DNA of 64,000 nucleotides from Culex pipiens pallens (taxonomy: Eukaryota > Arthropoda > Insecta > Diptera > Culicidae): positions 219,855,827 through 219,919,826 of the forward strand of contig NC_068938.1 in NCBI RefSeq assembly GCF_016801865.2, read 5' to 3'. A model generated the notes under the pieces. That model worked only from the letters and a program-made list of their open reading frames with translations. It was not told the DNA's origin and searched no databases. Shown piece after piece: positions 10,746-23,296 of this stretch (the first letter of the stretch is position 1; each line of letters begins with the position of its first letter). A program made the position numbers and the translations under genes.

Positions 10746-13700
10746 GTAGAGAACCTTTCATAAGCAGTGGTGCTTATTTTCGAAACATCTTTTCGACTTA
10801 ATTTCGTCAACAAATCGATGCCCGTGTGCTCTCATGTTCTATCTAGATAGGAATCCCAGCAAGCTTAGTTCAAAAGAGCACACCGGCATCGAAATATTGA
10901 AAAACTGTCATACATTTACTAACATTTATTCATGTTGAACAAACATACGAGTTATTGTGCAATTTGTTCGTCAGCTGGAAATATAAAAGAAGTAAATTTA
11001 AAAAAAAACAGCATTCCAAACATGTTATTGCTGGAGTCATAACGACCAATCAACGACACTTAATGGACCAGCGGGTCAAAAAGTGTCATTCACTAAATTT
11101 ACTGCACAGCATTGGCCAATAATGTCCAGTGCAAATGCATCAGTGCTTGCAGTTGGTACACCCAAGTGAAGGCTTACTGCCTGCTATCATGCTGTTCTGA
11201 CGAAGAGTCAAAGTCTGGTGGCTCCCTGTTTGGGTGTATCGTCGGGTCACACGCTTGACCCACCAACGAGAAAAACGACGACGCGTTGCGTTCGATTAAC
11301 CCCGTAACAGGCCGCAACAAAAACAAGAATGGGAATAGTAATGATGTTTGCATTGATGTTAAGGCCACAAAGTGTGTGTGTGTTTGTGGCTATAAAATCT
11401 TCAAGTACGAATTGTATCGTACCTGTACAAAAAAACGGCAACCATCACCACCGTACCCGAGGCCACTGCAGCTGTGTAATTGAATGCTTATAGTTGTTGC
11501 CATTTTTTTAAACTTCTTCAATCTCTACATCACCCTCCCCCCGAAAATCCCGCTCCACGTGGTCGTCGTCGATCTTTTGACACGCTTCTGCGCGGTTTAG
11601 TGGTGGTTTTGCATAACCTTCTTCTGCGAGGTGGTTTCTTGGGCTTCCTTCATGCCCACTTACTTAGTTTGATCTTTTTTTCTTCTTACTTCTCTGCACG
11701 AAAAATCGAATCCTCCTAAGTTGGTTTAAAAATCTTCCACGCTTTACACGCTCTGTGTTTGGTCTTTTCTGCCTCTCCTGCAAGCACCGCTGTTAGTGTT
11801 TATAAAATTCAATATTCTCTCTCCCTCACGGGGAGATATTTGCTTGGCTTTAGCCTTTGCTGGTGCATATGTTCAGCAGCAGCTCACGTTGTTGTTGTTG
11901 TTGAGCATTTGCCGATGCCGGTGACGTAATACAGGCTAAAAAACGAGATTAGGCTGAACTAACGTAATTGTACTCGACTTATGTGCCAAAACGAGACACA
12001 TCAGCTGACTGTGGTCGGTCTGTGGTTTCCCAGTGACCCAGTGAAACTCGATGCCAGGCGCAATTCGAGTCGGGTTCAGGTGGTTGATTCGGTTTGATAA
12101 TTCATTGGTGAAGTTTGAGAACTGTTAAGGAATATGTCGAAAGGATTTTTTTTTCTAATTTTATAGCGATGCTTAGACTATAAATGCCTCTTTTGGGATC
12201 TCAAAGTTTGAACAATATTTAAGAATAGATTCAAATAAATATAAGTTAAACTAGTTTAAATAACTCATATTTTTCCAACGAACTATTAACAGTTATGCAA
12301 ACATTCACTTCATTTACCAGCAGAACCAAAACAGCGCAAACATTAGTCCGCTTCGCGCATAAATAAAAGCCTGCCCAAAGTTGAAGTGCTAAATCAAACA
12401 AATCTATGCCACCAAGTCTTCATCGTATACAATCTCCCAGTGCTTGCTTGTCTACCATGCTGGGAGATGGCTCAACTTGTTTGCTTGCCCTGAGAGATCG
12501 AGAGATGCTAAAAGCTAATCTAACTCGGCCAACCCCACAAGAGCAACCTTCTGAAGATCTGATCTGCTGTGGGGGGCGCGCAAGCGGTGATGGAGCAAAA
12601 AGTGCATTCGAAATGTATGCTCGATGGTCTTCCTCAGCAAACCGAAGAACCGGTTTCACGATCACAACAAACCATGTCGATCCTCAAAGGCTCAAAGTTT
12701 GTAAGTTTTTTTTGAGCAAATTTTATTAATGTATTTTTTTTTGGTTTTCGTCAGCAACCTTTGCTCTGGGCGGGTGAATCATTTCGGCGATTCTTTGTTG
12801 TTGTTTTGTGTCGAAAAACCAGCGCACACAATGAAGATGAGAAAAATCGCGCATTTTCCACGAAATTGGCTAATTGCTAGTGGAAGCACCGGTCGCCAAC
12901 GAGCACGTGGTGGTGCAACTTTTTGGCGCGAAAAAGCTCCGGCGCGCGGGTGAACTGCATCCAATTGCAGTCTTGTTTGGCCGGCAGAAATGTGCAAACT
13001 CATGCGAAATTCCACAGAGAAGAGGCAATTGCAAACTTGGTGTGTATTTTATTGCCTCAGCCTGCAGCAGTACCTGATTGGAAAAGGCGAAATTGTGTTT
13101 GCAAATTGTTTGCACGTCGAAAGCTTTCTGCTAAACATTGCCTTAGTGAAGTGGCTTAAATGAAGCATAAAGGGCACTGGGCCACCACGGCTGGAACGGC
13201 TCGCGGCTTTAGGTTAGTGTGTCAAACTAATGCATTGACGCCTATTAAAAGATTTGACTTATGTAAAACAAGATAAGTCCCTTCCAGAAAAACAAGCCTT
13301 TTTATCACAATCAAAGATGACGATTTGTCGCTGCATGCATCTCATTATGATGCACCGAAAAGTCTCTCGATCAACCAGAAAGGTGATTGTACCCAGTTTG
13401 AAAGGGCGTATCGAGTCTGTCGTGCCACAATAATAAAATCCAACCTTGAAAACCAGCTGCTGCTACTCACGCGATAAAATGAGTGGGTTGTCTTTGCCGT
13501 CGAGTTGATCAAATCGATTTTGAAGCAGAAAAGAAGCAAACAAAAACGGTTTTGTTGGAAGTTTGTTCGCTGGTTTTGGCTGTTGGTTGTAAAAGTAAGC
13601 GGTAATAAAATTAGCTTCACGCCACCTACTTCTAATTATCACGCCATTGAATCGGGTTTAGGGTGGTACATGTTTGACAGAAAGTGTACCAATTAAAGAT

Positions 13701-14014
13701 TTTTAATCCGAAAATAATCCAAAAAATAAATAAAATATAAAAACATTTGACATAAGCTTTGAAAAATGTTCGCAACAGCCTAAGTTAAAATATTTTTTTT
13801 TTAATTTGATTTTAACTTAAACTCCTTAAGGAGTTACATACATGTAAATCGTCAAAATTGTTAGAGTTTGGTTTGAGCACACACTTAAGCTTTTTTTTAG
13901 TCTGTTTTCAGGGCATTAAAATATACCTTTTCATCTATCAATAAATTAAATTTGAACACATTTGGTTGAATCTTTGCCGAGATATAGCTATTTGAAGTTT
14001 GCAGTTTTAATAAA
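10746..14014. other. no supported gene; GC-richer DNA at 11-13.2 kb
   Basis: Around 11.1-13.2 kb base composition is mixed and the known repeat families are absent. Open frames of 60-107 codons occur on both strands (for example 12406-12729) but overlap each other and show no domain. A GTTGTT microsatellite lies near 11890. From 13200 onward AT content rises again. This could be intron or enhancer DNA; nothing more specific is visible. Confidence 0.45.
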
Positions 14015-14313
14015 CGGGTGCCACGATATCTCAACACTACTTTGACCTAATCGGCTCAAAATGTTGGTGAAGACTCGTTAAAATAGTTCCGTGTGCATGA
14101 CGAAGGGCGATTTTCAAAATGTTTATTTAAAAAAAAATAAAAATATTTTTGATGTTTTTCGTATAAAAATTCGATAATTTTTGATTTTTATATTTTTTTA
14201 ATAAGCAAAATTTAAAAATCGTGCTTCGTCATGCACACGGGATATATCTTGAGAGTCTTCACCTAAAATTTCAGCCAATTTGGTACATCCCATCTCGAGA
14301 TCAACTCGGTGTT
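14015..14313. repeat. short foldback element
   Basis: The left arm contains CACGATATCTC, GGTGAAGACTC and CCGTGTGCATGACGAAG. The same blocks return inverted in the right arm (CTTCGTCATGCACACGG, GAGTCTTCACC, then CATCTCGAGATC). The arms of about 135 bp are imperfect and surround an AT-rich loop near 14165. It is non-coding. Confidence 0.65.
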
Positions 14314-15833
14314 TCGAGAAAAACGCTCAGACAGTTTGACAGTCCGCTTTGCGCATGGTAAAATTTTGAGCTTAAATCGTCTCTTACTCAGTTTAATCAT
14401 GAAATATCTGCATGACACTTTCAGGAATGATTGATAATCAGCTTTTTAGTGAATTCAATATTTTTTTGTAATATGAAATTCTATGATTTCATGTAATGTA
14501 ACCCCTTAAATACGGTAATTTCATGGGTCATTTTACTTCAATCGCGCACAAAAAAGTGCTAAATTGAAATAAAAATTTACTGATCGCGCAAAACAAGCAA
14601 AACTCTCGATTTTCATGAAAAATTCAAAAACCATGTTTAGATGAAAATTCAATTTTGCAATCATTTTTTTTTGGATAAATTTCGCCGTTTCCGTTGTAGG
14701 CCATTTTATGTATTTTTTAAATGTTATTTTTTTGCAATTTAAAAATACTTTATAAAGGGAAAGAACCCCTGCACAAAATATATTCGGAGTCTTTAAAAAA
14801 ATCTTACACCTTTCTGTTTTAAACTTTGTTGATCTGCTAAGATTCGGCCTCTGAAAGTTAAAATTTTGTAAATATGAGCTTTAATTTTTGGAAATCGCGA
14901 TATTTTAAACTTGCAATGTTATTGAATGGAAAATGTTCTGCCTTTTTTTTAAACATTTTTTCAATCAAGACATGCTTTTTGAAAAGGCTTTAGACTGTTC
15001 CCAGAGTTTTTTTTAAAGGATCCAATGAACAAAGTTTTATAAATTTTTAGCTTTTTGGGTGTTTTTTTTTATAACCGGAAACACAAAAAACACAAAAAAA
15101 AAACAAAAATTGGTTAGTTTTACCTTTAAAAAAATCCAGATTTCAAAAGGCAAAGGGCTTAATTTTTAAATTTCGAAAGTATTTTATGAAAAAGGCAGAA
15201 AATTTAAAACTAAGAGCTATTTTGATTTCTCGGAGAAATAATATTTTTCATAAAATAAAAAATTACGTGGTTTTGTTCGGACGCGTCTCAGTTCAATACG
15301 GAGCGTCGTTTCGAGGTGCTTTTTGTTGCGTTGGGTTCGTAAAAGTCCAAGGAAGGTTCTTACGCCAAAAAGTGACAACTTCGGCCACTCTGGAACCGAT
15401 TCCGGAAAATCTGCAGATTGTATGGGAAAAGCTGCGTAAAATAAAATTTTGATCACAGGAGGCTGAATTAGTAAACAAGCAAGAAACGTCAGGAAACCAA
15501 AAAAGGGCAGGACGAAGTTTGTCGGGTTTTGCTTGTTTTTCATAAAATTTAAACATTAGGTGTCTTTATCTCAGCAATTAGCAGTCCGATCAGCAAGGTC
15601 AATAACAGAAAATAAAAGGATTTTTTTTCGCTTTTTCAAAAAAAATAAAGATAATTTCAGGGTCGACCATCATCTCATAAGGTATGTAAAAATTGTATAT
15701 TTCTTTGAATAATATTTTTATCTCAGATTTTTTTCCTCAAGAATCTTTTATTAGAAAAAATATTTTTCTCGAAAATGTTTTTTTTTTCAAAGTTATTAAA
15801 TATTTGTTTAATTGTTTTTTTTTTTAATTTGAA

Positions 15834-15838
<5 letters not shown>
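14314..15838. other. AT-rich DNA, no supported gene
   Basis: Nothing here is supported as a gene. A GC-richer patch at 15270-15530 gives overlapping frames on both strands with no signature; it may be another repeat. Confidence 0.45.

Positions 15839-15882
<44 letters not shown>
15839..15882. repeat. poly(T) tract
   Basis: An uninterrupted run of about 44 T residues lies immediately before the Jockey-like element. It could be the poly(A) tail of an opposite-strand insertion or an expanded homopolymer. Its exact length is prone to sequencing error. Confidence 0.85.
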
Positions 15883-15883
<1 letters not shown>

Positions 15884-17718
15884 CATCGGGACTGGCAACA
15901 CCAGCCAGCAACAGTCAAGTGTTCGGAGCTCTTCAGACTTATCGATTTTTTCGCCGTAATTTACCGTGATTACCCGCGAGTTTGCTCCTCCAGCATGCCA
16001 AGGGCCAGCCGTGGCCGAGGCAGTTCGAGTGCGGCCTCGAAAAACCCGCGAAGTTCATCTACCGGCAGAGTGCAGAAAGGTAAACACACCAATGCCGCAT
16101 CGACCGCCATCGCGCACGGGAGCGTGCCCGGTGACGTCACCGATCCTTCATTTTTACACGTGTCATACCGTCCACGTGAGTCCCCTGTACGGACGAGACA
16201 ATCGACCCGGGCATCCGGAAGCACTTCCGGCCAGCAGCAGCAGCAGCAGCCGTCCACAAGCACCACGACAACAACCACTTCCAACGTTCCCACCAGCAAC
16301 GAATTTGAGATGCTGAGTGGAGAAGAAAACAACACCGCCAGTGACAGCAGCAGTGCTGGCGACGACGATGATGAACTTGCGCGCAAGCAAGGAAAGCAGA
16401 AAAATTGTAACTCTCCGAAGGAACGACGACCACCTCCAGTTTTTGTTTTGGATACGTTGGTGGACGATGTTGACGAGTTGCTTGAGGGACTCCAATATTG
16501 TCTCAAAATTAGCAAAACTTCTGTGCAAGTGATTACCCACAAAAAGCTGCATTTCGACTTGGTGGTGAAGAAGTTGAAGTTGCGAAACTTCAAATTCTTT
16601 ACATTTGACCCTGCAGAGAAGGTCCCAGTGAAGATCGTCCTTCAGGGATATCCGGACCGCCCGATCTCCGACCTGGAAGAACACCTGACGGGCGTCAAGG
16701 TTAAGCCTCGAGAGATAAAGGTGCTCTCAAAATCGACTACGGTGACAGGTACGTACACCTTGTACCTCCTGTACTTCGATCGCGGGTCCGTCAAAATCCA
16801 GGACCTACGGCGGATCAAAGCACTGGACGGCTTCTTTGTGACGTGGCGATTCTACACGAAGAATCCGGCCGACGCAGCCCAATGCCACCGCTGTCAGAAA
16901 TTCGGACACGGCTCAAGAAACTGCAATCTCCCACCCCGGTGTGTAAAGTGCGGTGAGACCCACTTCACCGAAAGGTGCAGTCTTCCGCGGAAAGACCAAC
17001 TGGGGGAAAACGCCCAGCAGCACAAAGCGCGTGTCAAGTGCGCCAATTGTGGTGGAAACCACACGGCGAATTTCCGTGGCTGTGCCGCGCGGAAAAAGTA
17101 CATCGAGGAGCAGGACAAGAAGAAGAAAGCGCCAGCGTCCCGCCAACCTCCGAAGACTTCAAGCTCGACCGCTGCAGCAGCTGGCGGCGGAGCGGTTCCA
17201 TCGACCAACCCAGCGTTCCCTCCCGGTTGGGGAGGTTCGTACGCTAGAGTAGCCGCTTCTGGGGGCGGTTCTCCCCCGGGACAAGCTGATGTTACCGGTG
17301 ATGATCTCTTCACGCTTCCTGAGTTTTTCGCCCTTGCTGGAGAGATGCTCACGCGCTTTCGTGCCTGCCGGAACAAGGCAGAACAATTCCAAGCTCTCAG
17401 TGAGCTGATGATGAAGTACATCTACAACGGATAAGCTGCCTTATGCAGCGAAGTTTTTCGACGTCAATAGACAAAACATACTGTGATTTAGTTTTAAGCT
17501 TTTCTATTTCTATCCTTTTCCTTAGCAAATCTAGAAGGTTTTTTTTTTAATTTTTCCTTCTCTTGCCAAATCCGTTGTTAGAATATCCAATTACATCAAA
17601 ATGAATTATAGTTCAAATCATAGTTGAAAGGAACTCCAAAACTCTATTAGGTTATAAGAAATACGGAATTGTAAATTGATTATTTACTAACAAAATAAAT
17701 TGAATTGAAATTGAAAAA
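15884..17718 (+). mobile_element. ORF1-only Jockey-like retroposon
   Basis: The unit has a GC-rich leader (GGACTGGCAACACCAGCCAG), one long ORF1 at 15995-17434, a 3' untranslated region of about 280 bp and a tail made of TTGAA-type repeats (AATTGAATTGAAATTGAAAA). There is no endonuclease or reverse transcriptase frame after ORF1; the 3' region follows directly. It is therefore either an internally deleted LINE or a non-autonomous ORF1-only family that depends on a partner's reverse transcriptase. Confidence 0.7.
15995..17434 (+). CDS. Jockey-like LINE ORF1 (Gag-like zinc-knuckle protein)
   Basis: This is an intact frame of 479 codons. ORF1 proteins of this kind bind the element's RNA and package it for retrotransposition. 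The first 150 residues are Ser/Thr/Gln-rich, with a short poly-Gln run near residue 80. The middle has the fold typical of the domain preceding Gag knuckles (about 205-290). Three Cys/His knuckles follow: CHRCQKFGHGSRNC near 297, CVKCGETHFTERC near 315 and CANCGGNHTANFRGC near 349. The last knuckle matches the form usual in Jockey-clade ORF1 proteins. A basic linker and a Gly/Pro-rich stretch come after. The first ATG follows the leader CCTCCAGC. No ORF2 is present, which is odd because the frame itself is undamaged. The clade assignment is tentative. Confidence 0.85.
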   Translation: MPRASRGRGSSSAASKNPRSSSTGRVQKGKHTNAASTAIAHGSVPGDVTDPSFLHVSYRPRESPVRTRQSTRASGSTSGQQQQQQPSTSTTTTTTSNVPTSNEFEMLSGEENNTASDSSSAGDDDDELARKQGKQKNCNSPKERRPPPVFVLDTLVDDVDELLEGLQYCLKISKTSVQVITHKKLHFDLVVKKLKLRNFKFFTFDPAEKVPVKIVLQGYPDRPISDLEEHLTGVKVKPREIKVLSKSTTVTGTYTLYLLYFDRGSVKIQDLRRIKALDGFFVTWRFYTKNPADAAQCHRCQKFGHGSRNCNLPPRCVKCGETHFTERCSLPRKDQLGENAQQHKARVKCANCGGNHTANFRGCAARKKYIEEQDKKKKAPASRQPPKTSSSTAAAAGGGAVPSTNPAFPPGWGGSYARVAASGGGSPPGQADVTGDDLFTLPEFFALAGEMLTRFRACRNKAEQFQALSELMMKYIYNG

Positions 17719-19574
17719 CTTTTTTTTCGATATTTCTTCCCATTTTTTTCAGTCACATTTTTTAAAATTCACATATCTGGTACCAGATTATGCACCATTC
17801 TAAACTCAAGCGCAAAAAATGCCTTTTCTAGTCTCCAAGTATATTTAAAAATAAAGAAAACTTTCAAAATAATAAATAATATTTATAAAAATTCAAATAA
17901 AAATATTAGATTTTTACTTTTCAGAAAAAATCTGATCATAACCTAGAGATTTGTCGACGACACCAAATCGATCAGAGAATCTTTTCTCAAGATACAGATT
18001 TTTGAATATTCACATGCCCAGTCCGCAAAATTGTATGGAGCCTTGCATGAAAAAAAAACTAGAGAATTACTCGGTAGCAGATACCAATTCAATTTTCATC
18101 TAAAATCATTGAGATGGGTCTTGAAGTAAATACAATTAATAGTATGTTTTCTAACTAAACAACAAATCAAGCCTTTTTTAATGAATGAGATACATTTATG
18201 ATTGTTAAAAAAAATCGTGAACTACCCTAACCAAAACACAAACCAAACAAAGAACAACCGCCGTTTTGTGTGGTTGTTTTGAGTCAAATTTTTCATTGTC
18301 ATGCTACATGGCTGTGTGCAAATTGTCACGCGTACCTTGGAAATATCGGCGGCGGTTGCAAGCATAAGTGTAAACACAAGTGTTGTGCAGGCTCGCGCAA
18401 GTACAGTTTACAAGGTGTGACAATATTTACTGAGGCAGGTATAGGTACCTTCAAAATTGACAGAAGGAAGCGGTCGCTGGGCGACATTCAGTATGACAGC
18501 CGCGAAATCGAATAATGGAAGCGTACAATTGAATGTATAAATTGCTTTTTTTTCGTCTGCGGTTTGAGCCCTTTAATTTATTTCCGCGCGGGTTTTGAGG
18601 TAGCATTCGGTGCACTTCTTGACGAATTGTGAAAAATTACACGGTCATTTGTCACTTTATGTTATGTAAAGTCGCGTGATTCTGCAGTTTTATCTCTGTA
18701 TATTTTTTTCAATGAGAAATGCTTAAGGAAGCAAAATTCGTAATTTAAATGCTAATCAGTTAGAAGCTTTTCAAATTCAGGTTAACGACATGCTCAAAAC
18801 TTTACACAACGGTAAACTAATGAACCTGAAATCCCTTTTTAGGCTGACTAAGTACCAACAATTTCACTACAATACCACCATTTGGAATTTCCTGGGTCAA
18901 AGAACGAAAGGGGAGTTGACCACTCCGCCCACCGGTACGGATATATTCCGCACATGTCGCCGTCGTCAGTCGCCACAGTCCGACCACAAAGAATGCGATA
19001 AAAAGCGACAACGCATCATCCGGCACCAGTTCTGAATAAATTTCCATGTAATTTGCACGCTGCTGGCTCAGTGATTTCACCCACCCAACCTTTCTATGCA
19101 GACACCTCGTAACGGTCCTCTCGTCGTCGCGAACCAACGCAAATGTTGAGGAGGTTCTTTTCTACTCTGAAAGAAGCATCACAGCGAAGAAGGTGTCAAT
19201 AAACAATTCATTCAACTTTGTTAGCACCACCGAGAAGTTCGAGGGTGTCTCATACACCTAAAAGTGGGAGTGGGAGTTGATCTGCGATATTCCTTTAGAG
19301 CGACAAAGGTTGTTTCGCATTGTGCGCACGACTCAAATGTGGAACAGAGCCTCTACCTTTTTGGTAGCAGATGTCTTGAGAGAACGTCAAAGTTGCGCAA
19401 TTTTCATCTTGCGAGAAGAGGTCGAATCGAATTGGGGATTGGTTTACCGTGAGTTGGGGGTTTTAGGGATGAGAATGCAATCTAATTTATAATATATTTT
19501 TTTAAATTCCTTCAAATATTTGTGGTTAATAACATTTTTCTTAAACTGTCCAAAATAAATAAATTCTCAAAATT
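17719..19574. other. mostly non-coding; one weak exon candidate
   Basis: From 17719 to 18230 the DNA is AT-rich. From 18230 to 19480 it is GC-richer and lacks the local repeat families. The only item I list separately is a possible first exon on the minus strand at 19047-18933. Confidence 0.45.
18933..19047 (-). CDS. candidate first coding exon of an unknown membrane or secreted protein
   Basis: Low-confidence call. An ATG at 19047 in the context TTACATGG opens a 38-codon stretch with a hydrophobic run (ALSLFIAFFVVGLW). It reaches a plausible donor, CCGTACCG followed by GTGGGC, at 18933. The composition looks like a signal anchor rather than random DNA. I could not find a matching downstream exon toward lower coordinates. 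A cDNA would decide it. It may also be chance. Confidence 0.2.
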
Positions 19575-19700
19575 TGAATGAAAAAAGTGTTTAAAATGCA
19601 TTTTATACTAGTTTAGTTGTTTTGCAATCATTAGTTTAAAAAAAAAACAAGATTTGACAAAAAAATGTGAAAAAAAGTTTTTGCGTTACTGTACATCGAA
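19575..19700 (-). repeat. TIR family B fragment, minus orientation
   Basis: The strings TGAAAAAAGTGTTTAAAATG and GTTTTGCAATCATTAGTTT are the reverse complement of the interior of family B copy 2 (around 42825-42895). Both termini are missing, so this is an old fragment. Confidence 0.6.
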
Positions 19701-20727
19701 AATTTTCAAAAATTCGAGAGATTTGACAAAACCTTTATAAATAATATTTGTACCAGCTTTAGAAAAAAATTGAGAAAAATTAGAGTGTCATGTTTTGCAG
19801 TGAAATTTTGGTTATTTTTTTTTAAATAATCGCGTACGAACTGTATTTTTTTTTCAAATCCCCTGATCTTTGAATATTGCGATTTTTGAAATTCCCTGAT
19901 CTTTGAATTTTAAAATTTTATATATTTAACATTTTTTTTTCGATTTGTGTTTCTGATTTTCTTAATTTATAAATTTTCTATTATTTGAATATATGTTTTT
20001 TAAATGATGAATTTCTAAATATCAGAATTTATTAATGATTGAATTTTTAAATTGTTATTTTTTTTCATTCCCAATTTTCAGATTTTTTAATTTTTTTGCC
20101 AAAGTTAAAAGTTTACTGTTACGGCTTTTCCCTCTGATTCACCTCATTCCGAACAAAGCACAAAAAAACGTCCTTATATTTTTTGGCTTTTCGAGATTCT
20201 GCGTTTTGAGATTCGGCCCTATGATGCAATTCTAGATTATTATATCAATTTTTATTGTGGATAATAACATAATAATTTGAACGATGGTAGTTTTCAGTCG
20301 AACTCAAAAAAGCGAATCCAAAATTTTTAAGCAAAAAAAAATATAAAAGCTAAATTTAAAATTGTAAGCCAAACTTTCAAAATGTTGTAGCAAAAAGTAT
20401 CTAAAATTTTTTGAATCTATGTTTTTTTTCCTGAGGTTTTATTTCATTTTCCGATCGCTGGTTCAAAAATTCTTACTGAGCAATTCTCTGAGATTTCGGT
20501 CATTCGATTTTTTTTGTTTTTTATAATCCGGCTGAAACTTTTTTGGTGCCTTCGGTATTCCCAAAGAAGCCATTTCGCATCATTAGTTTGTCCATAAAAT
20601 TTTCCATACAAATTTGGCAGCTCTCCATACAAAAATGATTTATGAAAATTCAAAAATCAAAAAAGTTGTAGGTATGAATAAGGACTACACTGAAAAAAAA
20701 TATACACTGTAAAAAAAATTCACTCGT
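19701..20727. other. AT-rich non-coding DNA
   Basis: No supported gene. The segment at 20400-20690 has the texture of dispersed mosquito repeats, with fragments such as CCATACAAATTTGGCAG, but no boundary can be set. Confidence 0.45.
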
Positions 20728-21520
20728 TGTCACTAAAACTTAATTTGAAAAACACAATTTTAATTTTTTATATGTTTTAGGGGACATCAAATGCCAACTT
20801 ATCAGAAATTTCAAGAATGTGCAAAAAATCTTTTACCTACTTATGATTTTTTCAATTAATACTGATTTAAAAAAAATCGAAATATTGGTCGCAAACATTT
20901 TTCAACTTAATTTTTCAATGTGAAATCGAATTTGCAATCAAAAATTGTACTTTAGTGAAATTTGGATAAAGTGCACCGTTTTCAAGTTATAGCCATTTTT
21001 AGGTAACTTGTTTTGAAAATAGTCGCAGTTATTAATTTTTTAAAATTAGTGCACATGTTTGCCCACTTTTGAAAAAAATATTTTTGAGAAGCTGACAAAA
21101 TTTTCTACATTATGCTTTTTTCAACTTTGTTGATACGACCCTTAGTTGCTGAGACATTGATATGCAATGATATAACCGGAAAATTTATGTTTTCTAAGTC
21201 TCACCTAAACAAGTCACTATTTTCTAATGTCGATATCTCAGTAACTTATGGTCCTATTTTCAATGTTAAAATATGAAACATTCGTGAATTTTTTTTTCCG
21301 AAATCGATTTTTTTAAATCAAGAGTAACATTCCAAAAGGACGTAATATGAAATGTTGAAAAAAATTTGCGATCAATATTTGGATTTTTTGAAAAAAAAAA
21401 AACAGTATTGATTCAAAAATTCATAACCCGTTCAAAGATTTTTTGCACATTCTGGAAATTTCTGAAAAGTTGGCATTTGATGTTTTTTTTTGCAAATCAA
21501 GTTTTAGTGACAAAAAGTGA
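20728..21520. repeat. foldback element with about 180-bp arms
   Basis: The left arm (about 20728-20915) includes GTCACTAAAACTTAATTTG, CATCAAATGCCAACTTATC and GAATGTGCAAAAAATCTTT. The right arm (about 21345-21520) holds the inverted counterparts, such as AAAGATTTTTTGCACATTC and AAGTTGGCATTTGATG. The arms are clearly diverged. The 430-bp loop is AT-rich and non-coding. Confidence 0.65.
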
Positions 21521-23296
21521 AATAGGGTAGATTTTTAACTAGAATATGAATTTATAGAGATTCACCCTTCTTTTTATACTTTGTTTATGGGACCAACAAA
21601 AAAAAAAGGTTATTTGGACGAGAACTATGAAATTAATACAGATTACCCACATTCTTTCAATAAAATTTTATGACAAAAAAAGGATGAATTAAGATATTCA
21701 TTACAATTAAGATTTAGATTGGAAGATTAAACATTGATAATTGAAGATGATGATTTGAACCTCTATAAGTATTAGTCTTTTGGTAAAACAACGATAAATA
21801 TTTTTTTTCAAGAATGGGAGTTGAAATTAAAAAATATTGATAATTTTAAATTTGTTTTTAAAATACATAGTATTACAATTTATCGTAAATGGACGGTCCA
21901 AACCCATTGTAACTTTGTATCCCTGTCAATCTCGCTGTAACAAGACAAGACAAAACACTCTGCGGCAAGCCCTAGCTCCGAGTCCCGTCCTTCTCGTGAC
22001 GGCTCATTTTCCACCAACCCAAAATCGACCATAACCGCACACGCCACCGCCACCCCCACAATCGCTTTGGTCGCGAAACATTGGCGTGGTTTTCACTTTT
22101 CGTTAAACTATCGATTTCATTGCTTTGCGCGCGGATGCACGATTTACTTTCATCATTTTCGTGAGCGTCCATCGAAAGTGGTTAGCCTTCCATCTCTCTC
22201 GGGCGCTCTTCTCCGTGGCGGCGACGCTCCGTTTAACCGTTTTGCGGTTCTGCATCAGCTGCTGCTGCTGCGTTGTGGTCCACTTTGAAGGTTTCAAATT
22301 TGCACACGCTCGACTTGGTGTTTTTGTTTTTTTTTTTCCATCCTCTATTGTACACACAGTTGCATGTTTGGTCTGCGTTTTTGGTACGATGTTGTAGCGG
22401 ATCGTCTTCACTTTTTTTTTTGCGAGGGAATTCCAGAGAAAATTGCAAAAGATTGTTACAAGTTTTTTAGTTGAAATTTGCAAAAATATTTTTTTTTGTG
22501 GCAGAATTGTTTTTTATTCTAAAATGTCTTTTTATTTTATACAGAGTTTTTTCGTCATTTTGGATGGATCCACCCCCGGAGTGCACTTTTGCCAATGTTT
22601 TGGTTTGTGTCTCGCGAAGGCATCTCGTTTAGAGCAACAACAGAAAAAAAACCGCGCGCGAAAACGGCTTAATTGAATGCTCTTCTGTCTAGTGCTTATT
22701 TTTGCTCTGTTAGCGAGACCGATTTTGCAATTATTCGGTAATGTGCTGGTTTGATCCGCTGCGGGGATGCTGCCAGCGGTGTAAGCTCTAATGAATGTTG
22801 ACCAGCCCCCTTCTGCTGCTGCTGCTTGGTAGAGGAGCATCTTCAAAGACATGGAAATTTTCGCCGGTTTTTTGCGCGCGGTGAGGCTTGTTCCTCCTCT
22901 GCTGGTTTCGGTGGTGGCTAGTGTGGCCACGCCGTTGGAAAGAAAACCAATAAACATTGAATCGACGGCTCCGGGTCGTTACTGGCCAATTAGATAATCA
23001 TCGGGCCGTATCGAAAACCAGCGGGTGGTTTATTCTGAGACTGAGAGTGGTAGGAAAAACGCATCGATTAGCGGTGTTGGGGGAAAATACACATTAATCT
23101 TGACTGTTTTCGCTTGTTGCAAATTTTCATAAATAGCACTTTTGTTTTCCGTCGATGTGGTGGAACAGATTGGTTTGGTTTGAGAGAAAACAAATTTGTA
23201 GTTGCAGTTTTTCCCCTTTTTGAGAGTATTTTGGAGAAACAGGAACGAACGTCTTGAATATCTGTGAAAACTTTGTAAGTGTTTCCTATTTGATTT
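21521..23296. other. no supported gene; GC-richer segment at 21.9-23 kb
   Basis: The stretch from about 21890 to 23000 is less AT-rich, contains CTGCTGCTG-type triplets and has overlapping frames on both strands (for example 22532-22957 minus). None shows a domain or exon borders. It may be single-copy regulatory or intronic DNA. Confidence 0.45.

Noticed and set aside
12406..12729. Plus-strand frame of 107 codons
   Set aside because: No family signature; the end runs into AT-rich DNA in an implausible way.
15839..15882. Poly(T) as the true 5' boundary signal of the Jockey-like element
   Set aside because: LINE 5' ends are not marked by poly(T); it more likely belongs to an opposite-strand tail or is a homopolymer expansion.
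15970..16593. Minus-strand frame of 207 codons
   Set aside because: It is antisense to the Jockey-like ORF1, which has zinc knuckles; the antisense composition is low-complexity Ser/Val/Cys.
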